From: Liolophura sinensis
Taxonomy: Eukaryota; Mollusca; Polyplacophora; Chitonida; Chitonidae
Assembly (NCBI RefSeq): GCF_032854445.1
Contig: NC_088300.1
Location: 54,036,984 to 54,100,983, forward strand
Length of the DNA stretch: 64,000 nt
Direction: 5' to 3'
Shown here piece after piece: positions 28,035 to 40,754 of the stretch (the first letter of the stretch is position 1; every line of letters begins with the position of its first letter). The notes beneath the pieces were generated by a model. That model saw nothing but the letters and a program-made list of their open reading frames with translations. It did not search any database and was not told the origin of the DNA. Position numbers and translations under genes: made by a program.

Positions 28035-28795
28035 ATTTTGATTCCATGATTCCATGAAGTGCTGACATTTTTGATGCTATGATCCATAAAGAGCTGAAAC
28101 ATTTGATTCCATGGTGCAAGAAGTGCTGACATTTTTGATGCTATGATCCATAAAGAGCTGAAACATTTGATTCCATGGTGCAAGAAGTGCTGAAATTTCT
28201 GATGCTATGATCCATAAAGAGCTGAAACATTTAATTCCATGATGCAAGAAGTGCTGACATTTTTGATGCTATGATCCATAAAGAGCTGAAATATTTGATT
28301 CCATGATGCAAGAAGTGCTGACATTTTTGATGCTATGATCCATAAAGAGCTGAAACATTTGATTCCATGGTGCAAGAAGTGCTGACATTTTTGATGCTAT
28401 GATCCATAAAGAGCTGAAACATTTGATTCCATGGTGCCAGAAGTGCTGACATTTTTGATGCTATGATCCATAAAGAGCTGAAACATTTGATTCCATGATG
28501 CAAGAAGTGCTGACATTTTTGATGCTATGATCCATAAAGAGCTGAAACATTTTGATTCCATGATGCAAGAAGTGCTGACATTTTTGATGCTATGATCCAT
28601 AAAGAGCTGAAACATTTGATTCCATGATGCAAGAAGAGCTGACATTTTTGATGCTATGATCCATAAAGAGCTGAAACATTTGATTCCATGGTGCAAGATG
28701 TGCTGACATTTTTGATGCTATGATCCATAAAGAGCTGAAACATTTGATTCCATGATGCAAGAAGTGCTGACATTTTTTATTCTACGACGCATAAA
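28035..28795. repeat. 64-bp satellite-like array, about 12 highly similar units
   Basis: gctatgatccataaagagct starts at 28076, 28140, 28204, 28268, 28332, 28396, 28460, 28524, 28589, 28653 and 28717: period 64, with one 65-bp unit from an extra t. The rest of each unit holds gaaacatttgattccatg and aagaagtgctgacattttt. Units differ at few positions, so the array is young or homogenised. The minus-strand ORF across it is a repeat artefact. Confidence 0.96.
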
Positions 28796-28979
28796 CTTTC
28801 AATCATAATAATTTCAGGATAGAAAAACAGTTTACAGCGAAGATCAAATGATACATATAACTCTTCATATTTAGAGTTATACGATGCAGACAGTGTGTAA
28901 TCTCCGATTCCTGATGTTTTCTCTCTATGTATCTGGGTGTAGATGAGTGAGAAAACGATGGTGATGAAACTGACGAGAT

Positions 28980-29025
28980 GACATTTTTGAATCGATGATG
29001 CAAGAAGAGCTGACATTTTTGACAG
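28980..29025. repeat. Detached fragment of the 64-bp repeat
   Basis: gatgatgcaagaagagctga followed by catttttga matches part of the array unit about 190 bases beyond the array's end. Confidence 0.75.
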
Positions 29026-32000
29026 CATAAAAATACAATTCACTCTGAAAATCTCCTGAAATAATTTCTAATATAATTTCTGAGCCCTAACGCTCAGAAA
29101 AGTGAGAAAACGATGGTGTTGAAATTGACATCATATTGTGGATAATGATAAACTGATAGAAATTCGGACGTGTGGACGAACAAAACATCTTTCAGTGCCA
29201 CTTAAATATATTAACATTTCACATAGTATATAGGACCATATAGTATAAATTAAGTATAGGCCCAAATTATCAGGGGTGGGTAAACTTGAGTTATTTACTC
29301 TGCCTCCGATATCATAAGGGTCAAATGAATGGTGTATCGTTTAAACTTTAAATTTATTTAGAACGAGCATTCAATATATATGACTATCCACCGCGATAAA
29401 CGCAGCAATGGGAATTATATTTATCGTGTGAAACGAGCTATATACACTTTTATTCGGCATTGGTTGAGGCAGTTAGTGCATAGTATAATCCTAGTGTGAT
29501 TCTTACTAACGTAAGCCACCCGCCTTGGTATGTACCCAGGCGTTTGAATGTCTCACAGTTCCCACGGTCATCGGTCACGTGCTGCCCAGATCTAAGGCCC
29601 ACTGATACCGACACTGCCATTCTATATACCAGCCCCAGTCAGAATTAATAACACTACAAACTAATAAACTTAAAAAGAAAATTGATTCTTTAATTGTATT
29701 TAAACTGATAGGCATGCAGTCTGCGGTTTGCTCTCACATGAACTTCGTTTAACGTCCCTGTGGGGAATCTTAACGAGTCTGAGCAAGGGGAAACTGATTA
29801 AACCGACTCGACTCAATAAAATGTGACTCGTTAATGTATTTTATTGCCAACAAACAACCTATTTACTGATTTAATTCATACGTGATATGACAAAGATATA
29901 TAGATTACAAAGACGAGAAACAGCTCAAAAGGCTGAATATCGCATCCATATTCACCCATGTGTCTGAGACAGACTGCAGTTATCAGGTAGCAGATTTAAA
30001 AGGTTATCCTCTGAGCTGACACCTGCATTTGCTACACACACAAATCCCATAATTACCTATTTGTACACTGACAAGTTTTCTCCAGTAAAAAAAATTGGAT
30101 TTAATGATAATGAGATTTAACATTAACACCTTTAATCCAATGCGTATACATTTGATGGTTCACCTCACCTAAAGAAGGACATTGATGTATGTTGTGGGTG
30201 AGTCTTCTGTTTAATAACTAGTTGAGGAGAATATAGAATATATTTATGCTCCAGAGAGATGCGTCATCATACCGTAACGACGTGTTCTTAAGTTTTGCTA
30301 CTATACGTATACTACAGCACCTTGGAAAAGGTCCGTGGGAAACACGCGTGCTTATATATAATTAAACAAGTGTGTACTACTTTGTACTCATGTGCTTGCG
30401 TATCTCGTGATGTAAACAATTAAGATGTGTACTAAAGAGTCCATAATTTGGTAAAGATATGAAGTTTATAGGTATACATACGTGATATATGCAACGTAAA
30501 CATTAATGTGCACCTCGGAATTTGTTATAATTCATGAGTATAACTGTGGTACACATCTCTTGTATGTTTGCACACATTTGCTTTTTGAAAGTTAATATGC
30601 AAAAACACGCTAAATAAACTTTGTGAGTGAAAACACTTACGACAAAATATAGGCAGTATAGCTTATTCATTTGAATTCATTCTTAAGTTACTGTAGCTTG
30701 TAGTGTTAAATAAATATATACGTTGCCCCCATGTTATTTTAATGTTAACTATAGCTTGACTATACCGTAGATTATATGCATATAGCACATAAATATGTGT
30801 ATTTTATATGTTTAATATATTTTTTACAGCGCCTGCTTAATTCCATTACGACAAGAACAGTGGTGAAAAAGTTTTGTTAAGCAAATTATAAATCTCTAAA
30901 CAATAGACTAATCACTTGTACATGTGCATGCTCTCTGATGCCCACCAAACAAAGCCATCGTTAATAAGCAAAAACGCTAAGCGTAAGTCTCTGAAGAGAT
31001 ATAATATTCATCTCAGGACATTTTCAAACATAATTTGACGATTCTTCTCATATAGGGTCATATGTCTAGCTACATGGTCCGTTATAAATGAACATGTTTA
31101 GTGAAAACAAACATACAGTTCGGACTATAATGGAGAACCATTCAATACTGATCACATGGTTGAGTAGTGTATTACATAGCGGCAAGCATCACGGCCCGCC
31201 ATTCAAGGCTTTACTCGACAACACTCTGATAGACCTGTAGCTGATTCAAAAAAACAAAGAAAAGACCTCGCTTCGGCAAATCACCTAACAGAAAGAAAAG
31301 CAAACAGAAGGGGTGGCGTTTTTGCGTTTTGAACAAGGTACATGCCCCAGTAACCATTTTGTTTCGCACTGACATTCCAGAAGTGTAGGATAGACGGCAA
31401 CCTATATGTATATCAACTCAGTTTGACCCAGTCAGCTTCCCCTTACGTGCGATCCATATTTCATATGGATTCAATGGGAGTCAATATACGGCTGAAAAAA
31501 TTAACTGTATGTAATGGAGGTCGTTTCTCATAATGATATAGATAATGTCGTCTTTGTAAATTATTTGATTTGATAGTTCTTCACAAAAGTCACGAATGTA
31601 TAATATGGGCATCGATTTGTAAACTGCATGTATATACTTCACTATCTTCGAATTGTTCAAAACATTCGTATTATGCATCATATTCAAATCTAATGAGTGG
31701 ACAAAGTCATATTAAAACTCCTCCGTCTGCGTTACCTAATGTCCTGTAACAAGTAAGTCTTCTATATATAGATGGAAAGTTGATGACGTTCTGTTTCCAG
31801 GAAGTATCCTCTTCCGCTAAAACCAGTGCCACAGGCACCTGTACATCGTATTACGAGGAATCAAGAAGACGGCTGTATAATTAAAGAGTTGCAATAGCAT
31901 GGATAGCGTGACTGATGTTTATACAACCCTGTCAGAGTATCGCGTGGGTAGTCTACCATTGGAATCAGAATATGCACAGTCCGTTTAACTGATATTTTGT

Positions 32001-33918
32001 TCATAAATGTCAATGTTTTGATTTAGAAACTGGCCTTCCGATTTTTACCACAGACAACCCATTCATAAATGGCCGACACATGCGAATATCGGGATTGTCT
32101 GATGTCCATAGATAATTTTAAGAGGCTGTCAGTGTTATACAATTATCACTACAATTGAGACCTCTCATTATACGTGGATGTTAGTTACATATGAGGGATA
32201 TAGGGGAATATAGGCGAAAAGCTTTATTTAGTATTTGGGAATAAATTTTCATACCTATTTATCTAAAACAATTGTGTGGTTACAGTGAAAGCTGCAACTA
32301 TATATCGACTGACCTGTTATTTCTAGCTTCATCGTTACGATGCAATTACACTTGATCAATCTTCTTGCCAAACTGCCATTCTCACAGCAAGGTGAATGTT
32401 GTTGTGGCATATAGTATACTGGCTTTACAGACATGTATCTCGTGATGCGACGCTATCATCGCTGATCCGTTTCCATCAATAATAGTGTTTGGCATTAGTA
32501 AATTGCTTTGTCATAACAAGATCGTATCAGTGCGTCGGCCTGGGACCTTGCAATGTAACGATAAGCCTTCTACTATAATTCTTGACCCTTTGTAAACTGT
32601 TGCATGTTGCGACAACCCTAATGCTTTATGAACAATGAAGCAGAGAATCCTGACAAATTGGCGCATTTACATATACAGAATAACACATATCAAGCTAACC
32701 ATTTGATCACATGCGAACTACAATAGAATATGTGTCACACAAACCCACTTAGTCAAAACCGTACACATCAGTTCTGCTCATTGAGCAGAGCCTTCCCAGA
32801 AGCCGTGTCTTTGTGCGTCTGGAGTGCATGGTCAACCTACGAAGCCACGATGTACGCCTACCCGTTAACAAATACTTCTCCTGTATCTAGGTTAATGGAA
32901 ATCCGCGACCTGCTTCACTCAGCTTTACGAGATTTTTCAATTGTTTTAGACCCACTGCATATAAAGGAATTAAAATGGCTACCGTCTTTTGCGAATAGTG
33001 TCAGCAGTAAGATTAAAAATGCATGCACTTGTTTACACATACACTTGTGAGTCGAGAGAACCCTTTGGCCGTTCATGAGCACAGTTTATACACAAGAGAA
33101 CGCATACTTGTAGCATGGTCACAACAACACACTTCGCACTATGAACAATCAAATGTAATATTACTCATCCACAATGCGGTGTACATCACCTGCATGTTGG
33201 TGAAAGTATAGGGTGTAGCCCGAGGAGAAAGGTTTGTCTGTCTCGTCCCTCCCCCGCAACCCCCACCCGAAATACCTGACAGTAAGTGAAACACAAATTA
33301 ATTAATAAATAAAGGGTTATAGTATGGCCTGTTGTACATGTAAACCACGTAAACATTAATGAGTAAAAAAAACATTGAAGACATCACAGCGTTTACTACT
33401 GTGTAGAGCAAGAAAAGATCTGGACATATGCAGTTTTCAGCATTAAATAGCATTTTACCTGAAGAAGGATTTGTTTCCATTTCCAGTGAAAGTGTTCCTC
33501 ATCTATAGCAAAGCTGTGTTTGTTTCCATGGACAGTTAAGTCGTCTACTGGAGCGATGACTATGCATCAAAGCCAGATTAGGTGGGCCTCATCGTGTGCA
33601 CCGTACAGAAGGGCCAGGCAGACTGGGGAATCCCTGCCTGTCAGTTTTGGACATGTTCAATATCTACCTAACACCGACTGGGCAAGTTCAAACCAAGTAG
33701 ACACCGCAACAGGTCAGTCACGTGATCATTGATCCCGACAGTGTTCAGCCAATGCTCTGCTAGACTCAGTTTGCTCAGTAATCGGTGGCTCTGTCAGTGT
33801 TTTATTCCGATTTAATTTAATACGAGCGACATGCGAGGACCTATAAAAACAAGGCGGAGCTTTGTTAGCTGTCATTCAGACATCACGGGTTGATATGCAT
33901 ATCCTTACGCCATGCATG

Positions 33919-33920
<2 letters not shown>
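29026..33920. other. About 4.9 kb with no gene recognised
   Basis: AT-rich sequence. The ORFs here (for example 32730-33050 plus, 106 codons) show no family motif I know, and neighbouring sequence lacks consistent splice-linked coding. A direct repeat (gagaaaacgatggtg) occurs at about 28950 and 29103. Confidence 0.4.
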
Positions 33921-33982
<62 letters not shown>

Positions 33983-34003
33983 CCTATATATATATATATA
34001 TAC
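33921..34003. repeat. (AT)n microsatellite, interrupted
   Basis: About 80 bases of alternating ta, interrupted by ggcc near 33981. Confidence 0.95.
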
Positions 34004-34824
34004 ATTTTTAAAAAGTAGAAAACCACGTTGGCGAGCACGTGTTTTGTGTTGGCCGTAACCCTGACAATGAACCGCAGGTTAAGGAAATTCAGAGTTTCTT
34101 CGTTTTCAGTTAGCTATTATTTCACACGTTCATCCCATGTTACATCACGTACAAATAAGAGGGGGTACTGACACATACATGTATATCTCACAATTCGTCC
34201 AGTAGGGCTTAAGAAATTTGCATGTGGGAGGGATGTAGACCCCATGTTCAGAGATCTCATCAGTAACAGTCTTTGATGTTCTTAAGCCGAACCAATTTTT
34301 TTTTTGGCTGTCGTTCCAAAATTAACCTGTAAGACCGCTGGTGCCAGAAGAGTGTACTACTGTATTATTTGTGGGGGTGCATAAAAGTCGTCAGATTGTC
34401 TTTGTCTATTGGTTAGTATATTCTATTTTTAGACAGTGAGTAACTGATCTGTATGTTCATACATGTATATTTATTCATACATAGACATATTCGGGCACAC
34501 TTGAGATGATATGATACATGTATCTTTCCGTGTGTCAAATATTAATAACACGGCTCGTCCTGTTCAGGATATTACCATGCATTTAAAAAAGCTGTCCAAA
34601 ATGTCTTCAGAGTGTTAATATTAAATTCTATTAAAACTAACTGCTATTTTTCTTCTTCTTACCCTCCTAACTTGAAATTTAAGGCTCAGTTCATTTTGTG
34701 TTTCTATATAATTCATTGGCCAGAATATGACTGAAGTATTGCCGATGTGGCGTTAAGCCATAATCATTCATTCTGTATCATTCATTTAACAAACGGCATA
34801 TCTGACATTATATAACTACATTAT

Positions 34825-34995
34825 GTTTATTTATTGGATTAGTGTTTTACGCCGTATTCAAGAATATTTCACTTATACGACAGCGGCCATCATTATGGTG
34901 GGAGGAAACCGGGGAAAGCCCGGGGGAAACCCACGACCATCCGCAGGTTGCTGGGAGACCTTCCCACGTACGGCCGGAAAGGAAGCCAGCATGAG
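34825..34995 (-). repeat. SINE family A, 5'-truncated, with 12-bp target-site duplication
   Basis: Reverse-oriented: ggattagtgttttacgccgt, atcattatggtgggaggaaa, gaccatccgcaggttgctgg and gaagccagcatgag. The break is before the B-box region. It is flanked by taactacattat at 34813-34824 and 34996-35007, so it was truncated at insertion rather than by later deletion. Confidence 0.92.
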
Positions 34996-35009
34996 TAACT
35001 ACATTATAT

Positions 35010-37080
35010 GTCTTTCAGTTTATTTGAGCATTCAAACGCCACAGATGTACTTAGCACTGAGGAGCAATTTTGATCATAGATACATGCAAATATATGCATT
35101 ATTATGCCGTGGATAATGAGACTTTAGCCGCCATTCGTTTATAATAAATAGCAACAAGTGTGTGTAGCATAACCTTATACGGAAAAAAGACAAGTAAACT
35201 TGTCTCAGCAGGCTCTTATCTGTTACGTATACGATCTTGACATTGTCCGTTTTCCTGTGGTGTCACGTGTTAGCTTTCACTTATCCACATGGTCTACCAG
35301 CAAGCACATATAAATTAAACTTTCAACTGAACTATTACAATCGTTAATATCTTACGGCTAGATCAAGTTTTTGGCAATCAGTTGACAAATTTACCGTTTA
35401 ACCTGTGGATGCAGACTGAAATTTTTTGGAACCAGGATCGTGGCCTTTTCCAGAATCAAGCCGGCATAAAGAATACAGTTCCTAAAGGTAAGCATCATGC
35501 CTTGTCCACATATCGAATGTACAATTCAGTTGTTTGAATCGGGATGTTGTGGAAGATGTGCGGATGGAGGTGAAGGGGCGGAGAGGAGGCATAGGGTTAA
35601 CAAAAAATGTAGGCTCTAATTAAAATAGTGAGTTGCTGGAAACAATCTCTCTCTGTCTGAACTTCTTCCGATAGATTGTGAAAAACCTCTTTAGAAGGTT
35701 CTTTAAAAGGCGGGAGACTGTGAGATGTAAGTAAGCCGTGTAGCCATTAATATTTCATATATTTAATTAGATAAATAGATTGTAAATGACACAGAGATAT
35801 ATTGCAGATATACGTAATAAACTTTGGTAGAGATTCTATCATTTAATGTATGGAAACTGGACTGACAATTTTAAATGCAAATCTGAAATGCACTACAACC
35901 ACATGTACAATCATCGTGCATATCAAACTAAAACGCCTGGTCGGTATTTGAGTGTTTTGACCTATATATACCACGTGGCGACAGCATAAATATAGTCCTT
36001 ATAGTTCGCATTTGGGAGAAATTATCACGACGAACTGGAATATACCTGTTTAAAAAGTATATACAGGATATTAATAGGCCATGGTGATGGGGCTCTGGCG
36101 TGAATCAATGACCACTTTAGCAGTATGTACCATTGACTATAAATAGACTATAAACTGACAGATATTTTCTGGGCTTATGGCAGGCTTTCATCGTCCGTCT
36201 GAAGCCAATCTCTTACTCCATGTATACAACAGTTTGAACATACATGTAATGAACAATTAAAACACGATTTGAATCACGCGCATCCTAAAATGATCGAGAC
36301 CACTCCGGGGTTTCGAACCAACGACCTCCTACCCGGGAACCTATCTCCCGAACAAACATTGAACAAACATATATTGCCCTGCATGTGATTTATTTAAGTA
36401 CAGAATTTTTCACTTTATACCCCAGTTCGGATTTTGTGGGTGCATGAGGAAACAGGAGTACTCGGGCTAAACCAATGACTTTTTGTGAGTTACTGACGGA
36501 GGTAATTCAACCAATAAATGACAACTTCTAATGCTAAACTATGTCATTTTGATAAAACTGTACCTGGGATTGAAACAGTGTTATCGTTATTATGGCTTTA
36601 CATATTCTTGATACAGCGCACGTTCTATATAAAAAGTGTACAATTATAGGCCTACCAGAAAGTGACCGAGGGAGAAAAAGATCTAAATTTTTAGATCGTC
36701 ACTGGTAAGAAGCCAAACGACGTACCGCCGTCGATTATTTCCTAGACTGCATCCTTCAAGTTATGGTCCGTTAGCGAGAGGATAAGGTGAGCAGTTGAAT
36801 GCGTCTTGTATTTGGTAAGGATTTTCACTTTCTTTCAGCTTTCAAAACCATATTGTGCAATCATTCACATAGCACAACACTGTCAAAACGCGAATTTAAA
36901 GCGATTTTTTAAAAGATTGGCAGGACAGGAATCTTACACAGCTAAAAATTTGAGGTCATTAATTCTGTACAACGCGTCTAGACGCGCCCCCTTTCGTAAA
37001 CATAATGTGTTCTTCATAATATTTCTAGCATAAGACACTATAATTAGTAGCCTGTAAACTACATCACATTTTGACATATC
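35010..37080. other. No gene seen; contains a tRNA-like B box
   Basis: Non-coding as far as can be seen. One tRNA-like segment is listed separately. A short hairpin (gatctaaatttttagatc) lies near 36680. Confidence 0.4.
36290..36360 (-). repeat. tRNA-derived SINE head or tRNA relic
   Basis: On the minus strand a perfect B box, ggttcgaaacc (36319-36309), sits after gggagataggttcccgggta, a layout typical of tRNA-derived SINE heads. I found no good A box or cloverleaf, so a functional tRNA is not supported. Confidence 0.5.
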
Positions 37081-37094
37081 CTTGTAAAGTTTCA

Positions 37095-37239
37095 GGTACG
37101 TGGTAAGATCTGGCAGCAACCTGTGGATAGCCCTGGGTTTCCCAGAGCCAGGTTTCCTCCCACCATAAATGCCTGGCCACCTCTGGTATAAGTGAAATAT
37201 TTTAGAGTTTGGCATAAAACACCAATCAAATAAACAAAC
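37095..37239 (+). repeat. SINE family A, 5'-truncated, with 12-bp target-site duplication
   Basis: Begins within the gtacgtgg...ggcagcaacctg segment, then tcctcccaccataaatgcc, tataagtgaaatatt and the cataaaacaccaatcaaata tail. It is flanked by tgtaaagtttca at 37083-37094 and 37240-37251. Confidence 0.92.
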
Positions 37240-37434
37240 TGTAAAGTTTCACCTTATGTGTCAAAGATAGTAACATAGAATACATGAAATTTACTGAATT
37301 GCGTGTTTCTGCTGAGAGTTACAATACTTAAACATATTGACACATGACATTTATCCCTTTAACTACATGGATGTGTCCTGTGCATTCAAAACACTATTTA
37401 GCTTATCTTTGTCTTATATTGATTACTGGCACTT

Positions 37435-38205
37435 CAATTACCTGTGGTAGTCACAACCAAGTATAATCATTAGCACAACCACCTTTAGCTGTGCCAGTCA
37501 CAACCAGGTATAATCATTGGAACACCCACCTTTAGTTGTGCCAGTCAACCAGGCATAGTCATTGGGACATTCACATTTAGCCATGCTAGTCACAAACAAG
37601 CACAATCACTGGCACATGCCACATTTAGCTGTGCTTGTCACAACCAGGTATTATCATTGGCACATGCCACATTTAGCTGTGCCTGTCACAACCAGGTATA
37701 ATCACTGGCACATTTAGCTGTGGCAGTCACAATCAGATATAATCAATGGCACATGCCACATTTAGCTGTGGCAGTTACAACCAGGTATAATCACTGGCAT
37801 ATGCCACATTTAGCTGTGCCTGTCACAACCAGGTGTAATCAGTTGCCACATGCCACATTTAGCTGCGTCTGTCACAACCAGGTATATTCATGGGCACATG
37901 CCACATTTAGCTGTGCCTGTCACAACCAGATATAATCACTGGCACATGCCACATTTAGCTGTGCCTGTCACAACCAGGTATAATCATTGGCACATGCCAC
38001 ATTTAGCTGTGCCTGTCACAACCAGGAATAATCACTGGTACATTTAGCTGTGGCAGTCACAATCATATATAATCAATGGCACATGCCACATTTAGCTGTG
38101 GCAGTTACAACCAGGTGTCATCAGTGGCACATGCCACATTTAGCTGCGTCTGTCACAACCAGGTATAATCACTGGCACATGCCACATTTAGCTGTGGCTA
38201 AATGA
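37435..38205. repeat. 48-bp minisatellite, about 16 units, with a ~330-bp repeated block
   Basis: tttagct recurs at 48-bp steps (37483, 37531, 37576, 37624, 37672 ...). Two short 41-bp steps lead to the units at 37713 and 38043, exactly 330 bp apart. Both are followed by the same variant order (gtggcagtcacaatca, then gtggcagttacaacc), so a block of about seven units was duplicated. ORFs across it reflect the 3n period. Confidence 0.93.
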
Positions 38206-38586
38206 TAATTTTGTTTTGTTATTCAGATGATTAGTTTTATCAAATATGGTTTTAGAAACACCAATTTCAAATGCTACATCATATTGTGGCATTCATCTAC
38301 AGTTCAGTTAGACACTGTATGTCTCCATGCCCTGATTTTTTCAAGCTAAGTTTTGTTTTAGCCAACTATTGAGCCAATTCGTACATGTATCATCCAGGTT
38401 TAACTTGTTGTTCAAGCAACATCTATGAAGGACACAAATATCTGTGTCTCTTGGAAACCATCTTAGTTTGTAAAAGCAGTGAATACATACACCAGTGGAA
38501 GGATATTGGAAGTGAGAAGAACTTTCTTCCGATACATATACATGGAATGCGCCTTCACCCTTAGTCTGCTTATGTGGTCAAGAAAG
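38206..38586. other. No gene or repeat recognised
   Basis: About 380 bases of AT-rich sequence between the 48-bp array and the MITE-like element. Confidence 0.4.
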
Positions 38587-38801
38587 TACTGTATTTGATC
38601 TAAAAATCAACTGTAAAGTCATTTTAGAGGTAAATAAAGGTAATGACATACTACTTTTAGTGCTGAAAGTTAGATTTTGCCATAGGGTATCATCCTACCT
38701 TTCATACTAACCTTCAAACAGATTTTAAGATCAGTAGAGCTCTCAGAATAGGGCAAAATGTGTGACTCAGTCATGGACGAAATTTTAGATCAAATACAGT
38801 A
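38587..38801. mobile_element. Candidate MITE with 18-bp perfect terminal inverted repeats
   Basis: tactgtatttgatctaaa at 38587-38604 is exactly reverse-complemented at 38784-38801 (tttagatcaaatacagta). The 215-bp element has no coding capacity. The outermost bases are TA at both ends, which would fit Tc1/mariner-type insertion at TA, but that assignment is inference from a single copy. Confidence 0.65.
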
Positions 38802-39413
38802 TCTCTCTATTGTTTGTTGTTTTAAAGAAGCATTTTCTTTCCTGGACAAGCTGAAAGGGGTGATTTCATCGTTACATAGCCTTTTTTAAAAAGGCATCAG
38901 GTTAAAATGTGCCACAAAATAATCTGAGATGATATGAAGCAATAGTAACAAACACCAGCTTTCAAAATACTACATATTTATGGCTTTATTGTCTGTTAAC
39001 ACGTAATAGAGATTTTGAACATTAGACACGAAAATGTGTTTAAAAGAATCTGTGTCCATTCATCAATGTTGAATTTTCTTTTGTATGATTAATTCGCTAA
39101 TTTAAATGTGACACACGAATTGCTATCTTGGCAACATCTCTCAAAGTTCGCCGATACAAATCAAGTATAACACTGATATTCATTTGTGTAATTAATTTCT
39201 TCACCGGTACTTAATGCAAGAAATAATTAACTTAATTATGAGTCAGGCGATACCTTCAATGTGGGAGTCTTGAACAAGGACAGCTTTCATGAAACTCCAT
39301 GTTGATTTCAACTGCAAATGATTTTAATCTGACGAGCAGTAAGTATAAAGTTCAAAACAAATGGGAAAGTGATATAATTTCCTATATATAGCGCGACAAT
39401 ATAATTAATTCGG

Positions 39414-39797
39414 TACATCATAGAGAAAAACCAGAGCAGCGACGACAGAATGATAGCTTGCAAATGGTCACACGTGACCGGTGAAATAGGTCCTGTTGTC
39501 AATTTACCTGTAGGACGTTATTCCAAGTGTTCATGTAAATGCATAAATGCTAGCAAATTATACGCCCGAGCGCCATGGTTTAAGAAGAATTATGTAAAAA
39601 AAAAAACTGCAGTGATGGTAATGGCAATTTATTGTCCGTCACTGGTCCACTCAAAATGTTGTGTTATCATCGCATTTAACATACAATCACATTAAAACAA
39701 GACAGTTACCATCAGGGGTATTTCACCGATAACGCGTGACGATTTGTCATTTATCACACTGTCGTCGTTCTGCTCTGGTTTTACTCTCTATGATATA
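39414..39797. mobile_element. Candidate MITE with long (~85 bp) imperfect terminal inverted repeats
   Basis: The left end 39418-39454 (tcatagagaaaaaccagagc, then agcgacgacag) is mirrored at 39753-39793 (tgtcgtcgttctgctctggt, then tttactctctatga). The mirror continues inward with mismatches to about 39500 and 39705 (gtgaccggtgaaata against the reverse of tatttcaccgataac). A second, partial copy is at 48298-48440. There is no transposase ORF. The target duplication could not be fixed. Confidence 0.75.
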
Positions 39798-40750
39798 GTC
39801 CTGTTATAGTATTCTTATCTTTACCAGGCCCTAGTATTTATCAAAAATATAAATAAAATTTATGTCATAAATTTAAGCGCTTGAAAGGACAAACAAGAAA
39901 ATTGTGGTTCGTACATTGTTCTGCAGTAAGGAGTTTTGAACCCAACGTGGAGCAAAATATTTGCAGCTGTGTTTGAATTTTTTGACTTAATCCTAAAGCG
40001 CTTAATAAGTATGGACCTAGACTTTAACTTTGTTATCAAGAACACCGTGTTGGTGTGAAAAACAGAAGAAAGCTCTCCTTCATCAGAAAAAAGGAGACCT
40101 GAACACGTGACCAACTGGTTGTCTAGCAACAGACTTGTGTCATCAAGTAATGGCTTTCTGCGTCGCAGGGCTGAAAGGCCCCGTTATCATGTGATGTTTT
40201 GATTCACAACATAGGCTCCAGTCATGTGCGTTTTTAGGTTTACAGAAAAACGTCCTTTACACCTGTATGGAATGTGAATGTTGTGTAACCCTTGACATCG
40301 AAATGTAAAACAAGGCTTAATTTGTTCTCCGGCGTAGGAATCAGCCACATGCCACTGGCATTCATTAACAAAGATATGAATATAGCATCGAAGTGTCACA
40401 AGTCATCTGATAACTGTCCGTAGACCTCAGTCCTGGCTATCACTCATTTTTATTTCACCCAAGAGGACAGTTCAAGTCTGACGAAGTCATCTGTAGTAGA
40501 ACCATACCGTATACTTGGGAAACAAAATAAAGTACTTATTTAACTGATTTCTTTACAGAAGCTGTCATATTAATCACTCAGGTTATATATTCACATGTTA
40601 TATTTCGCATTACATATATATGTACGTATAGATAATATGTCATATTGAACACAATTGTGAAGTGCTTACATAATGAGGAAAGGGGAATGGTAGACCCATT
40701 CCGAGAATAAACAATACCAGTAGGAGGTGCATCTTGAGCAGCTGGGTTTT
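39798..40750. other. No gene seen
   Basis: AT-rich, with no recognised coding or repeat structure. Confidence 0.4.
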
Positions 40751-40754
40751 ATTC

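Noticed and set aside
28397-28696. 99-codon minus-strand ORF with repeated peptide
   Set aside because: It lies wholly in the 64-bp array. The peptide repeat follows from the DNA repeat, and there is no start or splice context.
32730-33050. 106-codon plus-strand ORF as a gene
   Set aside because: No motif recognised and no splice or promoter context. Length is within what chance allows in this amount of sequence.
36290-36360. Possible tRNA gene
   Set aside because: A good B box exists but no acceptor-stem pairing or A box could be found, so it is more likely a SINE head.
37435-38205. CRISPR-like array of regularly spaced repeats
   Set aside because: Units are contiguous with no unique spacers, and the genome is animal. 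It is a minisatellite.
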